Shown: positions 10,747 through 24,561, counted from the stretch's first letter. The stretch: DNA of 64,000 bases from Pempheris klunzingeri (GCF_042242105.1 NC_092014.1:1485374-1549373); one strand, 5' to 3'. Notes: generated by a model from the sequence alone, not told the origin. Program-made: numbers and translations.

Positions 10747-13080
10747 AGGCGGCTCTCCGGACCTGCTGGAGCGCCGCCAGAGACTCAGAACCCGTCTGTA
10801 GAGCACAGTTTGTGGAAACACTGAAATTAAACGATGGTTCCAGAGAAAGATGCTCTGCTGCTGCTGCAAGGTAACAGGTGGAAGAACCACGCTTGTATTC
10901 CCCCACAGCGTCCAGGCCGAGTCCAGCGTCCTCCTGTGGACCAGCGTGGGACCTCGTCAGTCGGCGAGACGCAAATAAGTTCTGATCCCGTTTGACTTGT
11001 GCCTGAAATCACACACGAAGTTTGTCAATTTAAAAGATAATTCTGCAAGTTGAGAAAGTTCAAATGGTTAGTTCCCTAATTCTGTTCGCGCCGTGTCGAC
11101 GAAACACGTCTTCTATTAGAATCAAAACTTTTAATTTCGTATTCGTATGATGGAGACACAAAGACACCTCACAGTGTCATCAGAAGACCTGCTGCTTATT
11201 TTTCTGGAAACTCGTCACGTGCGATTCTTGGAGCGGGCTGTTTGTAACGAAGGTGGGTCACAGGAGGAAAGAGTAGGAGTTCAGTTTGACCCATAAGAAC
11301 CCTTTTTCTCCTTTAAGTCAAATTATGGCAGATATAAAACAGACCAAATGGACCAAAGGAACATTTCTGAACTTATTTTTGAGACACTCCCCCGACTGTC
11401 CAACATCTGACAGGTTAAATACGTCACAGCTTTACTTTTAGAAGCTGTTTCAGGACAGGTTCTTATAATCCAGGACAGGATTAGAGCTGTTCAAATGTCT
11501 GAAACTCACCTTTTAATAACTAAAACAGTTTAAAATCAGCTGGTTGTGTTTCAGGTGTTCATCAGGCAGACCGCCATTTTGGAAATGATCACTGGGTCAC
11601 ATGACTGAACCAGGAAGTTCAGTATCTGTCACTGAGGGACTTCTGGAGTTACAGTCAAGGATAAAATCTGTAAAGGGACATTTCAAAGGTGTGTGTCACC
11701 TGTGGGCTCTGATGGGTTAAAATGGAGGAACAAGAAAAGTCCTCATTGCTTAAAAAAACACTGACAGTTAAATCAACTTTAAGTCACCAAGACTGTCCCG
11801 AGCGAGGCAGCAAGATTAAAAACACAGAAAAGGGAAAAAAAAAAAAAGGCTGTGAAGGGCGAAAGAGAAAGTCCAGACGGCCAGCAGCATGTGAGGAAGA
11901 GTCTTTTATCTCTCTGGATCAATAACACATGAACATAATAATCTACATCTGATTTGATTATATTCACGTCTTTTATTAACAAAGTGTCTCTGGCAGCTAA
12001 AGAACAAAACTTCTGGTTGGTTGATTACAACCATGTACCAGCAGGAAAAAAAATAATAATGATAATTAATGAGTCCAACCAATATTAACAATTAGAGTTC
12101 ATTCAAAAGAAGATTTTTTTAGGAAAAACGAATTTTAAAAAAGCTAATTTTCATTTCCTCAGGCTTCGCTGCAGCACAGACATTAAAAACAGACACATTA
12201 ATAAGAAATGTGACTTAAAGGAGGAAAAAGAATTAAAATAAAATAAGACAAAAAACTATTAAAAAGTAATCAAATTAAGTAAAATACCAGTTATATATAA
12301 TTAATGCTGATAGAATAATATTAATGATAAAGATTTGTGAGGTAAAACCAGTCAATTTATTTATAATTCAGTTTTGTCACTCTAAAAATATAAAATACAG
12401 ATATTTACTAAATAGAAACTGAGAAAAATAGACAGAAGAGCTGGTTTTCGTCCTTTTAATGATGAAAACATGAATCAGTGAGTTGTACCTTTATTACTTC
12501 ATTGATTTTACTTCCTTTATTGATTTCAGCCCCACTGATTACTTCACAAGGCCGTTGGTTCGGTCACAAGATGGTAATTTACTCTGTGATCCGATCGTTC
12601 GTCAGACTGGATCACAGGCAGAAAAACAACTCCATAAAATGAAGTAAATTAGTTTGTGTGTTTAACATACCGGCCTTTTGTATTTGAGCCCAAACCGCCG
12701 GTGATGATGATGAACATCATCATCGTGTTAGCATACGGATGTTAGCATTTAGCTCAAAGGAACACTGAGCTGCTGGCGTGGCTGTACTTAAACCACAGAC
12801 TAAAAGGTTTTAGGCAAAAACTTGAAATAAAGTCGAATAAAATGAAACAAATTAAGTATTTTTCACACTTGGAACGAGACCACGATGATGGAAGGTGGAA
12901 ATTTACAGTAAATATATTTAAACTGTTGATAAATGAAGAGATCAATGTGACTTTTTGTGACTTCTTGTAAAATACTCTAAAAATTGTATTGAGTCTGGTG
13001 GGCGGCTGGTGAAAACATCCTCACAACGAGCCGTGAAATAAAGACAAGACACACTTTTCTTCCTTTCCATCTTTTCCTTT
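10747..13080. other. Prokineticin receptor 3' flank, probable 3' UTR then intergenic
   Basis: No further gene was recognised. An ATTAAA at 10826 is a weak candidate poly(A) signal; a longer 3' UTR is possible. From about 11900 the sequence is AT-rich without recognised exons. Confidence 0.45.
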
Positions 13081-13500
13081 TTTTAATTTAAAAATCAGAT
13101 GTCAAACAAACAAAAACCAGTAAAAAGACGATTTGAGAAAAAACTGCTAAAGCTCCTAAATGACAGGTGTGAAGGAACAGCTTCACCTGAAATACAATCT
13201 ACAGGAAGACATGATCTTAACAACATACAGGAAATGAAAAACAAACTCATCACTTTGCTCCGGAGGGTTTTCACTGATGTAGAAATGATGTTGCCATGAC
13301 GACACCTTCGCAAAAGGTGACACCTGACCTCTTTGGCACACTGGCGGCGAGGAGCGCTCGTCAAACAAACGGATGAACTCGGAGCGTGTTTGAACGCGCC
13401 CCGAGTAAACAGACGAGAGGCCGCCGACACCGAGGTGCAGAGAGCCGGAGGGGCTGCAGCTCTTTTCACCGTCAGGCCTCCGATTCTGGTTTCCTGATTC

Positions 13501-13580
13501 ACCTTGGACACCTTGGACACCTTGGACACCTTGGACACCTTGGACACCTTGGACACCTTGGACACCTTGGACACCTTGGA
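13501..13580. repeat. 9-bp tandem repeat (CCTTGGACA)n
   Basis: About eight near-perfect 9-bp units downstream of APLF on the plus strand. Because the unit is a multiple of three it yields spurious frames such as GHLGHLGHL and SKVSKVSKV. Confidence 0.9.
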
Positions 13581-13949
13581 CTCACGGATGCTGCAGAGGA
13601 AGCCTCCATTTCTGGGTTTTAATGCTCCCAGAGTTCTGTTTTTACGAGTGTTGGCCTTCGTTCGACAGGTTTACACCCAAATGTAGCGTTGATTTCAACC
13701 GAATTCTGTGATGAATGCTTGTTTCCATCCACTGCCGTGATGTGATTATTGACGTGTGTGTTTCCACCAAACACGAGCGAATCTTTCCTTTGGGTGAATT
13801 ACAAACAGTCCAACAGATGCAAGAGGACACGAAGTCGAAGTGCGATTGAAATTATTCAACTTGAGCGAAAGAATTCCAATAAAATTTAAAAAAAAGGGCT
13901 GATTCACCAGAGTTTGTCCCCCTGGACGTCCGTGGAAGAGCTGAAGTCT

Positions 13950-14240
13950 GGTTTTGGTTTAACCACAAACAGCCGTTATATCGCTCTCTGCACACACACC
14001 AGACTCCATTCATAAAAACAGGGATTTTAGAGAACAGGACACAGGAGCTGCTGCCTTGGCCTGTGTATGTTTCTGTGTCATAAAAGGCCCTGTGCTCTGC
14101 AAGGTTAAATGACTGTTTTTTCCAATGGAGTCTGGTGGCTTTGAAGAGAGCGATATAAAAAGGCTACATTACAACACTAGCAGTCATTTAGACACCAGGA
14201 CAGGTTAAAATATGAGTACATAAAAATCCCAGAGATCTCC
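13950..14240. repeat. Fold-back element copy C
   Basis: The left arm GGTTTAACCACAAACAGCCG with CACACCAGACTCCATTCATA faces the right arm CCAATGGAGTCTGGTGGC and GAGAGCGATATAAA. The spacer is short. It lies 90 bp beyond the APLF stop codon, so it may be transcribed in the APLF 3' UTR. Confidence 0.7.
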
Positions 14241-14328
14241 TTTAAAGGTGCTAAAAACAAAGAACAAACAAGAACACAGAACCTCCAATCTGGCTGAACG
14301 TCGCCGAAGCTCCTCCAGGTGAGTTCGT

Positions 14329-14546
14329 CTACTTCCTCTTCTTCAGAAAGGCCTTCGCTTCTCTCTGCAGGCGTCTGATGTCCTCCTTACCGCTGTCGTC
14401 CGACTCAGGAGGAGGCGCGTAGTCCGAGTCGTCGCCGGCGTCCTCGCTGTCGTCGTTGATGAAGCTGTCGTCGTCCCCAAAGTCTTCGTCTTCGTCTTCA
14501 TCATCGGCGGCGGGGGCTTTTTTGGGGGCAGCACGTCTAGTGGAGG
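14329..14546 (-). CDS. aplf: APLF coding exon 11 (acidic histone-chaperone tail)
   Basis: TSTRRAAPKKAPAADDEDED, then GDDDSFINDDSEDAGDDSDY, then GKEDIRRLQREAKAFLKKRK and stop. This matches the acidic domain and terminal EAKxFxKRK of APLF. Confidence 0.92.
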
Positions 14547-16979
14547 CTGTGAGAGCATAAACAGTGAGAGCCGGTTTAAACGGTGTGGTAATAAAAAGAA
14601 AGAGAAAGGAAACAGAAAACTGTTTCTTGTACGTCCGCTTACTTTTAGACTTTTGGGACAGAGGTGAAGAAGACAAAGGGATTTGGTCCAGACATTCATG
14701 CTCCCCTGAGGATAAACTGTAATAACTTCATTGATCCTCTGACTTTTCCAAGTTTTCACGTGTCCAATACTTTGATTTACGACCAAAATACCTGCCAATC
14801 AGCTAATGTTAGCATGCTAACACGTTAAACCAAGATGGTGAACATCAGTAACGGCAGGACTTACTTAAGGGAAGCTGCTGTCTGAGTGACTGGTAGGTAG
14901 TAAAAGTGTTGGAACTGGTCCAGTAGATCACCTCAGCCAGCAGACACCAAACGGGCTGCAATGGCTGCAACGTGATCCTTTGGGACAACTGCACCTGATC
15001 ACAGTAGGTCCACTAAAAGAGCTTGTTTGATCCACTGACAGGCTCAGAGTGTTATTCTAAGTGTGTGACAGCATCATGGAAAGGATCCCTACAGAGAGAG
15101 ACCTGGAAGATCCTTTTGGTTTAACCACAAACAGCACACACACCAGACTACATTCACTAAAACAGGGATTTTAGAGAACAGGACACAGGAGCTGCTGCTC
15201 TGCTGCTGCCTCCATCAGGTAGTTTGGGTTAGAAATGACCTTAACCTTACTGACTGTCTGTTAATGTCTGTCTGAAAAAGGACGTCAGTGTGGAAGAAAC
15301 AAACACCGTCGCTCCTCCGTGTTTCTTCAAACGCAGCTCGACGCCTTTAATCAGCAGGAAACTGTCAAGAGTGTCGACGGAGTTTAAATTAAGTGTCAAC
15401 GAAACGTCAACCGGTGCATCAACATGCAAATGAGACAGGTGGAGGTGTGTGTGTGTGTGTGTGTGTGTGAGACAGGAAATCTAAGTGTCCTCCTCCTCCT
15501 CCCTCTCCCTCTCCCTCTCCCACCTCCTCCCTCCCTCCTCCTCCTCCTCCTCCTCCCTCCCTCTCCCCCTCCCACCTCCTCCTCCTCCCCCTCCCACCTC
15601 CTCCTCCTCCCCCTCCCCCCCTCCTCCTCCTTCTTCCTTCTTCCTCCTCCTTCCTCCTCCTCCTCCCTCCTCCTCCCTCCCTCTCCCCCTCCTCCTCCCT
15701 CCTACCTCCTCCTCCCTCCTCCTCCTTAATGGTCCATTTAGAGGAGGATACACCAGGAAGAGAGGGGGTTGTGAGAATGGACGTCACTTCTGGCTCCAAA
15801 AAAAAACCAAGATGGCGACGCCCTTGAAGCCAAACTTGAGGCTTCATAAACAGTGGTGCACAAACCTTCTCTGTGTCTGTGGTTATAAACATGTTGGTGT
15901 AAAAACACTCAAAAGCTTCTGTGCTAAAATAAATAAGGTCAAAAGCAAAGAGCCCACCTGGTTTCTTTGTGTGTCGGTATTCTTTCCGGTGAAGAGGGTT
16001 TTTCCTGGGGAGAGAGGGAGAAAGAAAAAAGTCACTGTGAAGTTTCTGCTTCATCGTGTCGGCCATTAATCTGCTGATCAATCCGCTGTGATCGTTCGTG
16101 ACCTGATCGCTTCTTAACCCAGCGGCCCTCTCTTTGCTTTATCTTGTTTTAAATAATACGTCGATGTTCAGACCTTCTTCTTCTTCTGCTACTGTACAAA
16201 CATGGCAGACTCTAAGCTAAAGGAAACTCTCCTCCTCTCAGGTGATGACACACTACTGAAAATATAATTATGAAGATACACTCCTCACTAAAAGTCAGGG
16301 ATGTTCAGCTTTCAGGTGAAGTTTCAGGATGAACCTAAAATGCATTCTAACCTTTCCAGGTGAACTTAATGTGACCTTCTCTAAACCTTTGAATGCACAT
16401 GTCCAACTGTTCAGTGTCTCAGTACTTTCTGCACCAGCTGTTGTTCTCTAACAAGAAGCTTAACAGCAACATTCACAACAGGTTTGATCCATGAATCCAC
16501 CAATACATTTCCTGCTTCAGTTAGAATTGGTATTTAAACAGTCCTCCTCATCCTGCTGTTCACATTCTGACATCATGAGACCAAGACGACACCTAACAGT
16601 TGATCAGCAGCACCTCAACACTGGAGGCTTCAAACAGGAAGTCCTCAGACGGAGGTGTTCACTGAGCTTAGAGGGTCACAGAGTGTCATCAGGAGGTTGG
16701 AACAGTGATACAGAGACTGGAAGAGTCACAGAAAGGAGAGGAGTGGACGTCCTTTGGCCACGTCCCAATTTATTGAGACACTGAACATGTTTTGTTGTGG
16801 TATACCTACCACTGTTGGTAGATTTTCTTTCAATAAACTGTTTAAGATGAATAAAATCACCAGTGCATGCTTCTACTTAAATGCCCTACTTTCATGATAT
16901 AATATCACTGTAGCATTCACTTTTTACATTTTCCATATATTTCACCTGAAAGTTGAACAACTTTGTGTGAGTAGTGTAT

Positions 16980-17014
<35 letters not shown>

Positions 17015-20000
17015 TATTCCATTTCCGCCAGCGGATTCCCCTGAAAGCTGCAGACTGCACCTTTAACTCCCATCGTGGCTGTAATGTTGTACAAGCTGAA
17101 AAATATGAACTGAGGGTGTTGTTATGCACAAAAATGGCACTAAAACTAACAAAACTCTGCATAAAACACACGTTCTGTGTGTTCAAACGCTCGTTAGTGA
17201 ATAAATGATGGTGTGGCAGACAGACCGGAGTGAGACGCTGTTGTTCAGAATTAAACCTCCTGTAATGTTCCCACATCTGTGTGTACGTTTGAATCCTACA
17301 GGCCTGATTATTATGATTCTGTTTTATATTATAATTATTTTATTTTTCAATGAGAATATTTGTAATTATTTCTAATTTAATTCTAATAATTTCTATTATT
17401 ATTATTATTATTTTATATTATTTCAGTTATTTATCATGCATTTTTAATAATTATTTTATTTTTCAATAAAAGTATTTCTAATTATTTCTAATTTAATTCT
17501 AATAATTTCTATTATTATTATTTTATATTATTTCAATTATTTTTCCTGGATTTTTAATTAATAATAATTATTTTTGATACTGCAGTACAAGCAGCACTTC
17601 GACACAAACAGAGATTAAACAGATTAACTGAGGGCGTCATTACTCAACCAAAATCAGCCTAAACCTTTAAAAACGTCTTAAAACAAGAAATAAGACAGAG
17701 TGTGTAAAAGAGGACTGCAGCTCCCTATCGTCACAGGTGTGGTGCTGTCGGTGCTGTGGTGTCTGACCTGTAGCAGTCGGTGCCGTAGACACACTCGGGT
17801 CGGTCTGCTTCATCCTCGTCCTCCTCATCCTCCTCCTGCTCCTCGTAGTCGGTGTCACCGGGGTGGCTGCACTCCTGGAAATGGACCGGGTTCTTCCTAG
17901 AAAAACAAACTAAGGTCTGTTCAGGACGTCTCCCTGCTGCTGCTCCCTCTTTACGAGCTTTCAGAGTTCGTACTGGACCATGTCAGAGTTACATTAACAC
18001 TGAAGTAAGGAGCTATTTTAGCAACAGTCTGTGAGGAGGCTGAATCAAACAGTGGTGGCGTTATTCCAAGTCTGATCTTTGGATGTTAAAGGGTAACGTC
18101 AGTGTTTTTAAACCTGGGTCCTGTTTGTACACCTTTTGTGTTTTAAATGACTGGTAGGAACAAGATGTGTTTTGGACAGCATTGTGGAAAGGATCCCTAC
18201 AGAGATAGACCCTGTAAGATCCTTTTGGGTTAACAAGAAACAGCCGTTGTATTATTCTCTTCAAAGCCACCAGATCCTATTGACAAAAACAGTAATTTAA
18301 CATGGCAGAAAACAGGAGTTGCTGGTCTGCTGCTGCCTTGATCAGTTAGTTTGTTTGTGTTATTAAGTGAATTTGGTGTTTTATAGGATCAGTTTGGATC
18401 CAAATTAAAGTGTTAAAAACACCAAAGTCATAGTAACTAGACCAGCAACTCTTGTGTTCTGCAAGGTAAAATTCATCTTTTTGTTAATGGAGTCTGGTGG
18501 CAGGTTAAGTATTTTTTTGGAACCTGGAACCTATTTTATTTTTTTTTTACACATTTTGGTGTCTAAATGCCTGATAAATACAAAAAGTGTTGGAATCGGT
18601 CCAGTAGATCTCCTCAGCCGGCAGCCCCAAAGCAGGCAGCAATGGCCGTTATCCTGTCTGCAAACACACCAGACTCCATTCACAAAAACAGTAATTTTAC
18701 CTCACAGAAGACAGGAGTCACTGCTTCTATCGGTTTGTTTGTTTGTGTTATTATTTTGACTTTGGTGTTGGTTTACAGGTTAGTTTGGATCCAACACAAT
18801 ATTTGTATAACACTCAATGAGACAAACAAGCTAGCTGATCGAGGCAGTGGTGGACCAGGAACTCCCATGTTCTACCAGGTAAAATTACCCTTTTTGTTAA
18901 TGGAGTCTGGTGGCTTGAAAGAAAGTAGTAGTAGCAGTATCAAAACGTAAAAAAAAGGTTTTAAAATACCAAAGTTACCCTTTAAGAAGTGCTGCATGGA
19001 GGAGAACTACCTAAAAAACCATGTTTAGCTTTGATGTTTTTGAAATAATCCTTCATCTTACTTTTGAGAAGTCGACTGTGTGAGAGTGTCGCTCTCGAGA
19101 CGAGGCGGCTGCTTGTGTTTCAGCTCAAGTGCACCTGATTTCACCTCATTTTAGTTTGAAAATGAGCCACATGAAAGTGAAGTGAACTCCCAGTCGTCCT
19201 GTGACTGTCTTGTTTTGCTCTGAAGAAGCTGAGCCGCTGTGTCTGTGTGCAGGTAAACGTACCTGTAGCAGTCCTTCCCGTACGGACACGGCGCTCTGGG
19301 TCGAGGTTTGGGTGCAGGGCCGCCGTTTGACCCCACAGGCTGCGCTCCTCGTCCATCTCTTGGCTTCTTGTCCTCGCTCTCAGACTGAGCGGTTTTAATG
19401 CCAGCGGCAGACGGCTCTCCCTCCCCTCCGTCCTCGTCCACCTCCATGGCGAAGCCGTCAGACTCGTCGCTCACCTCTGACCTGTTGGGTTCACTCTGCA
19501 AGCGAACTGTGGGAACATCCTGAGAGGAAGAGAGCAACAGAAAAGGGTTCAGCTCAGTTCAGTCAGTCCGTAGAGACGGGATGGAGACATCAGTTAGGAG
19601 GCCCTGAGAGCTCAACACACAACAGAAGTGATCTGAATTGGTGAGCTAGTATTGAAAGGCAGCAAGTAATTCACATAACCAGAAGCTAAAAGCTAACCTG
19701 TAGGATTCTTTTTGTTTAACCACAAACAGTTTGTTAAATCACTCTCTTCAAACACACCAGACTTCCTTGACAAAAAGAGGAATTTTACCTCACTGAACAC
19801 AAGTGTTGCGTGTCGAGTCGCTGTGACTTTGCTTTTCTTAACACGTTCATTTGGATCCGAACTAACCCTTTAAAAACACAGAAGTCTCACAATAACACAA
19901 ACAAACTACCTGATGGAGGCAGCAGCAGAGCAGCAGCTCCTGTGTCCTGTTCTCTAAAATCCCTGTTTTAGTGAATGTAGTCTGGTGTGTGTGCTGTTTG

Positions 20001-21510
20001 TGGTTAAACCAAAAGGATCTTGCAGGTCTCTCTCTGTAGGGATCCTTTCCATGATGCTGTCCAAACCTTTTGGAGCTTCACAGTCATTCAGACACCAAAA
20101 TATGTGCCAATACGGCCCCACTGAAGCCTTTCATTTGACCCAACTGCCCCAAAGATGGAAACACACTGACCACTGATTACTCACTAACTGTCGTACTCAA
20201 CTGTTCTGGACTGAGCTGCTGCTGCTTCTTCGTCTTCATTGCCAGTCTTCCTTCTCCTCTTCTTCGGCATCTCCTCCTCACTGAGCTCCGCCTCCTCCGC
20301 CGAGGACGTCCTGGCAGGTGCCGCCTGTCTGGCTGCTGCTCGCTTGGCGCCGGTCGACGTCGCAGGTCCTTTGCTCCTCTTCACCGCCGACTGAACTGAA
20401 ACCACGACAGAGGAAACGTTTTTTACAGCATATTAAAACTTTATATTAATGTTCTTTACAAAAACACAGTGAACTTGTCAAACCATGTGATCACATCTTG
20501 TTCCTGCTGATAGATTTTTCTCTGTTCCGACACCTTTTTTAGTTTTTACTCACTTGTGTATTAGAGAGCTGCACATTAACTCTAACAGTGAGTCTGTGTG
20601 TGCACGTGATACAATCCCATTAGTTTGATCAAAAGAAAGAGTTTTAGATAAGTTTGATAAAGAAGAACTGGCTGTGCTGCGTCAGGAAAAATGTCAATAA
20701 TGATTCAAATAAGTTAAATAGAACAACAACAACAGTAATTATTTATAATATATAAAAAACAGTAAACAGAGCAAAAGAAGAATCAAAGAAAAATGTCTAG
20801 AAATGAAAAATAAAATATAAGAAAGGAATCTATGATTCGACTGTTCAGGTCTGAATATGTTCACGTTAACCTTAAAATAAGCAGAAAGTTTGAGGCTTCT
20901 GGGACATTTAAGAACATTTAACGATGATTTATGTGGAGTGAAGGAGGAACATTTAGGATTCTTCACTATTTCTAGCTGATATCTATGTTATATTTGCACC
21001 ACTGACAACTTTATCCAGCTCTTTCTGACATGACGTCACTCTGAATCAAACCTTTGTGCTGCTCTCTGACCCTTTTCCCCCCCGACAGGGAACCGGAGCG
21101 TCTCCATGCTCCCAGCAGCTCTTAGTAATGAGCCGCCGCTGCTTCACCTCAGAGTAAATATCCCAGCAGCACTCAGGGGAAACTCAGGAGGCTCTTTAAC
21201 GCCACCAGAGAGCCGAACCGAAGAGCCTCCTGACGCCCAGAGCGACGCTTCACCCTCCTGTTAACGTATCGGCTGCTATTTAAGGTCGACGAACGTCCGT
21301 CCTGGACAACATCAGCTGGAAACCAGACGGCGGGTGGATTAGTGCTGCCGGTGGACTGGAGCTGGAAACGTAGCAGCGCTTTAAAAACAGTCCCACAGCT
21401 CACGTCTCCTCTGGGAGAGAGAGATCGGTGTCACACAGGACGGAGTTTTATTCTCTTATCTGATATCTACAAAGCTTTGCCTCATTATTTTCACACTAAC
21501 GTGTTCAGGT

Positions 21511-21588
<78 letters not shown>

Positions 21589-24525
21589 GTCTGACAGTAA
21601 ACGAGGAGCTCCGCACCTTTCGGGCTGCAGGTGGAGGCGGAGCCGCGTGATGCTGCTGCAGCCGCCACCATCCACGCAGGTAAGACTCTCCTCTTCGGGG
21701 CAGCCGGAGCGACGTCACCTCGCTCCTCCAGCTGGACGGAAAAAAACGAGGCAGAAAAGAGTCGTCAGTGAGGTCCATCAGAGCGTGTTTGGTGAAAACA
21801 GCTTTAAATTATTGATCTGACATGAAGAAAAGTTCCATAAAAACAGAGACCTGCTGCACAAAACCTTCCTTTGAGTGACTGATGTCAGACTGACTTGAAT
21901 AGCTTGCTGTGCAGTGCATTATGGGTAAAACTAGACCCTTCACAGAGGAGCTGCAGCACATTTTATATCACTAATTACTCGGCTGTTGAGTCAAATGAAC
22001 ACATTCAGAGATTTGAAACGCCGTCTTAACATTTCTGCAACAGACGGGCTCAATTAGACCAGGACTAAGTTTACGGTCCTGAGCCTGACGTGCAGATGAA
22101 TGACTACAGACAGAAATACAGACACCCTACGGACACGAGTGACTGGTGCAGCGTTCTGCTTTCCCGTCACAAGAGAAGGAATTTGGAAATACTCGTCAGC
22201 TCGAGCTTCCAGAAGGTTTCTGCGGAGGAAGTGTGAATCTGTTTATGGATCTAATAGGCAGACAGGGACGTCTGTTGTGGGGTCAGTATTCATCACAATA
22301 AATCCTTTATCACCACACAGCAGCTCCGCTCAGTCACAGAAGAGTCCAGACACAAGCAGAGGAATCATCGAAGAACATAGTCGACACAACTGGATCACCT
22401 CCTGGTTCAAACCTACACCAGGACGACAGAGTCTGCAAACCTTGTCTGAGCTGCTGTCAGGACTTCTGCTGTTTCCCTCCTGGTGTGACAGAGCTGCTGC
22501 TGACGCCTCCTGCTGAGTCTGTCCAAGAGGAGGAGGAGCAGGAAGTTCTTCTTCTTCTTCTTCTTCTTCTTCTTCTTCATCAAATATCTGATTGTTTCTA
22601 CAGAGAGTGATGTTTGACAAGATCACATTCAGACAGAATAACTGAGGATGAAGTCCATTTTCAAATCTACTCACTTAATAGAGACATTCTTAGTTCAATG
22701 ATGTTAAAAGTGTCAGAAATCCATACTTCACATATAAGGCTGCATATGAGTGACTGGTAGGTAGTAAAAGTGTTGGAACTGGTCCAGTAGATCACCTCAG
22801 CCAGCAGCCACCAAACGGGCTGCAACGTGATCCTTTGGGACAACTGCACCTGATCACAGTAGGTCCACTAAAAGAGCTTGTTTGATCCACTGACAGGCTC
22901 AGAGTGTTATTCTAAGTGTGTGACAGCATCATGGAAAGGATCCCTACAGAGAGAGACCTGGAAGATCCTTTTGGTTTAACCACAAACAGCACACACACCA
23001 GACTACATTCACTAAAACAGGGATTTTAGAGAACAGGACACAGGAGCTGCTGCTCTGCTGCTGCCTGGACTGGTTACTTAATTTGTGTTATTGTGTGACT
23101 TCTGTGGGTTAAAGGGTTAGTTTCAATCCAACACAATATTTGTGTAACATGCAATAACATAAACACACTAACTGATGGAGGCAGCAGCTCCTGTGTCCTG
23201 TTCTCTAAAATCCCTGTTTTAGTGAATGTAGTCTGGTGTGTGTGCTGTTTGTGGTTAAACCAAAAGGATCTTCCAGGTCTCTCTCTGTAGGGATCCTTTC
23301 CATGATGCTGTCACACACTTAGAATAACACTCTGGCTGCTGGCTGAGGCGACTTCCTGCACCAATTCCAACACTTTTTATACCTACCAGTTATCAAGACA
23401 CCAAACTAGGTTTAAAGTTCCCCTTTAATGCTGCTGCTTTGATAGAAGCTGGACCAGCAGCCTGAGAGGGTCCGTTTGATCTTAACTTCAAACAGAGAGC
23501 TCACATCTGGACAATGGAGGAGCAGCTCGTAGGTGGAAGATTACAGGACGACATAAATCTACATCGAGCCAATGTTGGTGTTTAACTGAACAGATAACAC
23601 TTGAATGAGCCCCCCCCCACACACACACACACACACACTCTAGAGATAAAAGATAAAACTCTAATTAAAGAGTGAAGAGCAGTTCAGTATTCATGGGAGA
23701 AACACAGTAAACAGAGAATAGTGTGGGAGGTGGAGGTGGGGGGGGTGGAGGTGGAGATGGAGGTGGGGGGGGTGGAGGTGGAGGTGGGGGAGGGGGTGGT
23801 GGTGAAGATGGAGGTGGAGATGGGGGTGGGGAGGGGGTGGAGATGGAGGTGGGGGTGAAGATGGAGGTGGGGGTGGAGGTGGTGAAGATGGAGGTGGAGA
23901 TGGAGGTGGAGATGGAGGTGGGGGCGGGGGAGGGGGTGGTGGTGAAGATGGAGGGGGGGTGGGGGTGAAGATGGGGTTGGAGGTGGAGATGGAGGAGGGG
24001 GTGGAGATGGAGGTGGGGGCGGGGGCGGGAGAGGGGGTGGGGGTGAAGATGGAGGTGGAGATGGAGGTGGGGGTGGTGGTGAAGATGGGGTTGGAGGTGG
24101 AGATGGAGGTACCTGGGAGTGCGCTCTTCTCCGCCCACGGCCTCCACCCTGTAGACCAGCTGCCCCGGCAGCAGAGAGATCAGGTCTCCATGACGAAGAG
24201 GCTGCCAGACGTCTCTCTGCAGAGGCTGAGGGTCGTCGGTGGGCGACGACTGAACGAAGCACGGGTTCAGGTGGGTCTACGGATCAATGAGCAATAATCA
24301 ATGAGCTCGGTCGAACCTGATGATGCTGCAGGGTTAAAGATTAATGATCAAATAATCTTTTATTTCAATTCACCTTCGGCCGTAGAATATTAATATGACT
24401 GAGAAGATCACTGGAGGACTGATCCAGGATACGTTTGAAGAATAAACGGAACCATTTAGCATCATATGATGTTCTGATGTTAGAACATGAAATATATATA
24501 TATATATTTGTTTTTAAAGGTGTCT

Positions 24526-24561
<36 letters not shown>

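Noticed and set aside
9802-10890. 362-codon minus-strand frame opposite receptor exon 2
   Set aside because: Antisense shadow of a GC-rich exon, with Gly/Asp/His-rich composition and no recognisable domain.
13099-13299. 66-codon frame MSNKQKPVKRRFEKKLLKLLN
   Set aside because: No family recognised, no splice or promoter context, and an antisense frame of equal quality overlaps it; probably chance.
16491-16784. 97-codon frame within the Tc1-like element
   Set aside because: Contains transposase pieces only after frame changes; treated as element debris, not a gene.
23665-24297. Proline/histidine- or glycine-rich frames of 110-190 codons
   Set aside because: Low-complexity translation of the G-rich minisatellite and shadow frames of APLF exon 3.
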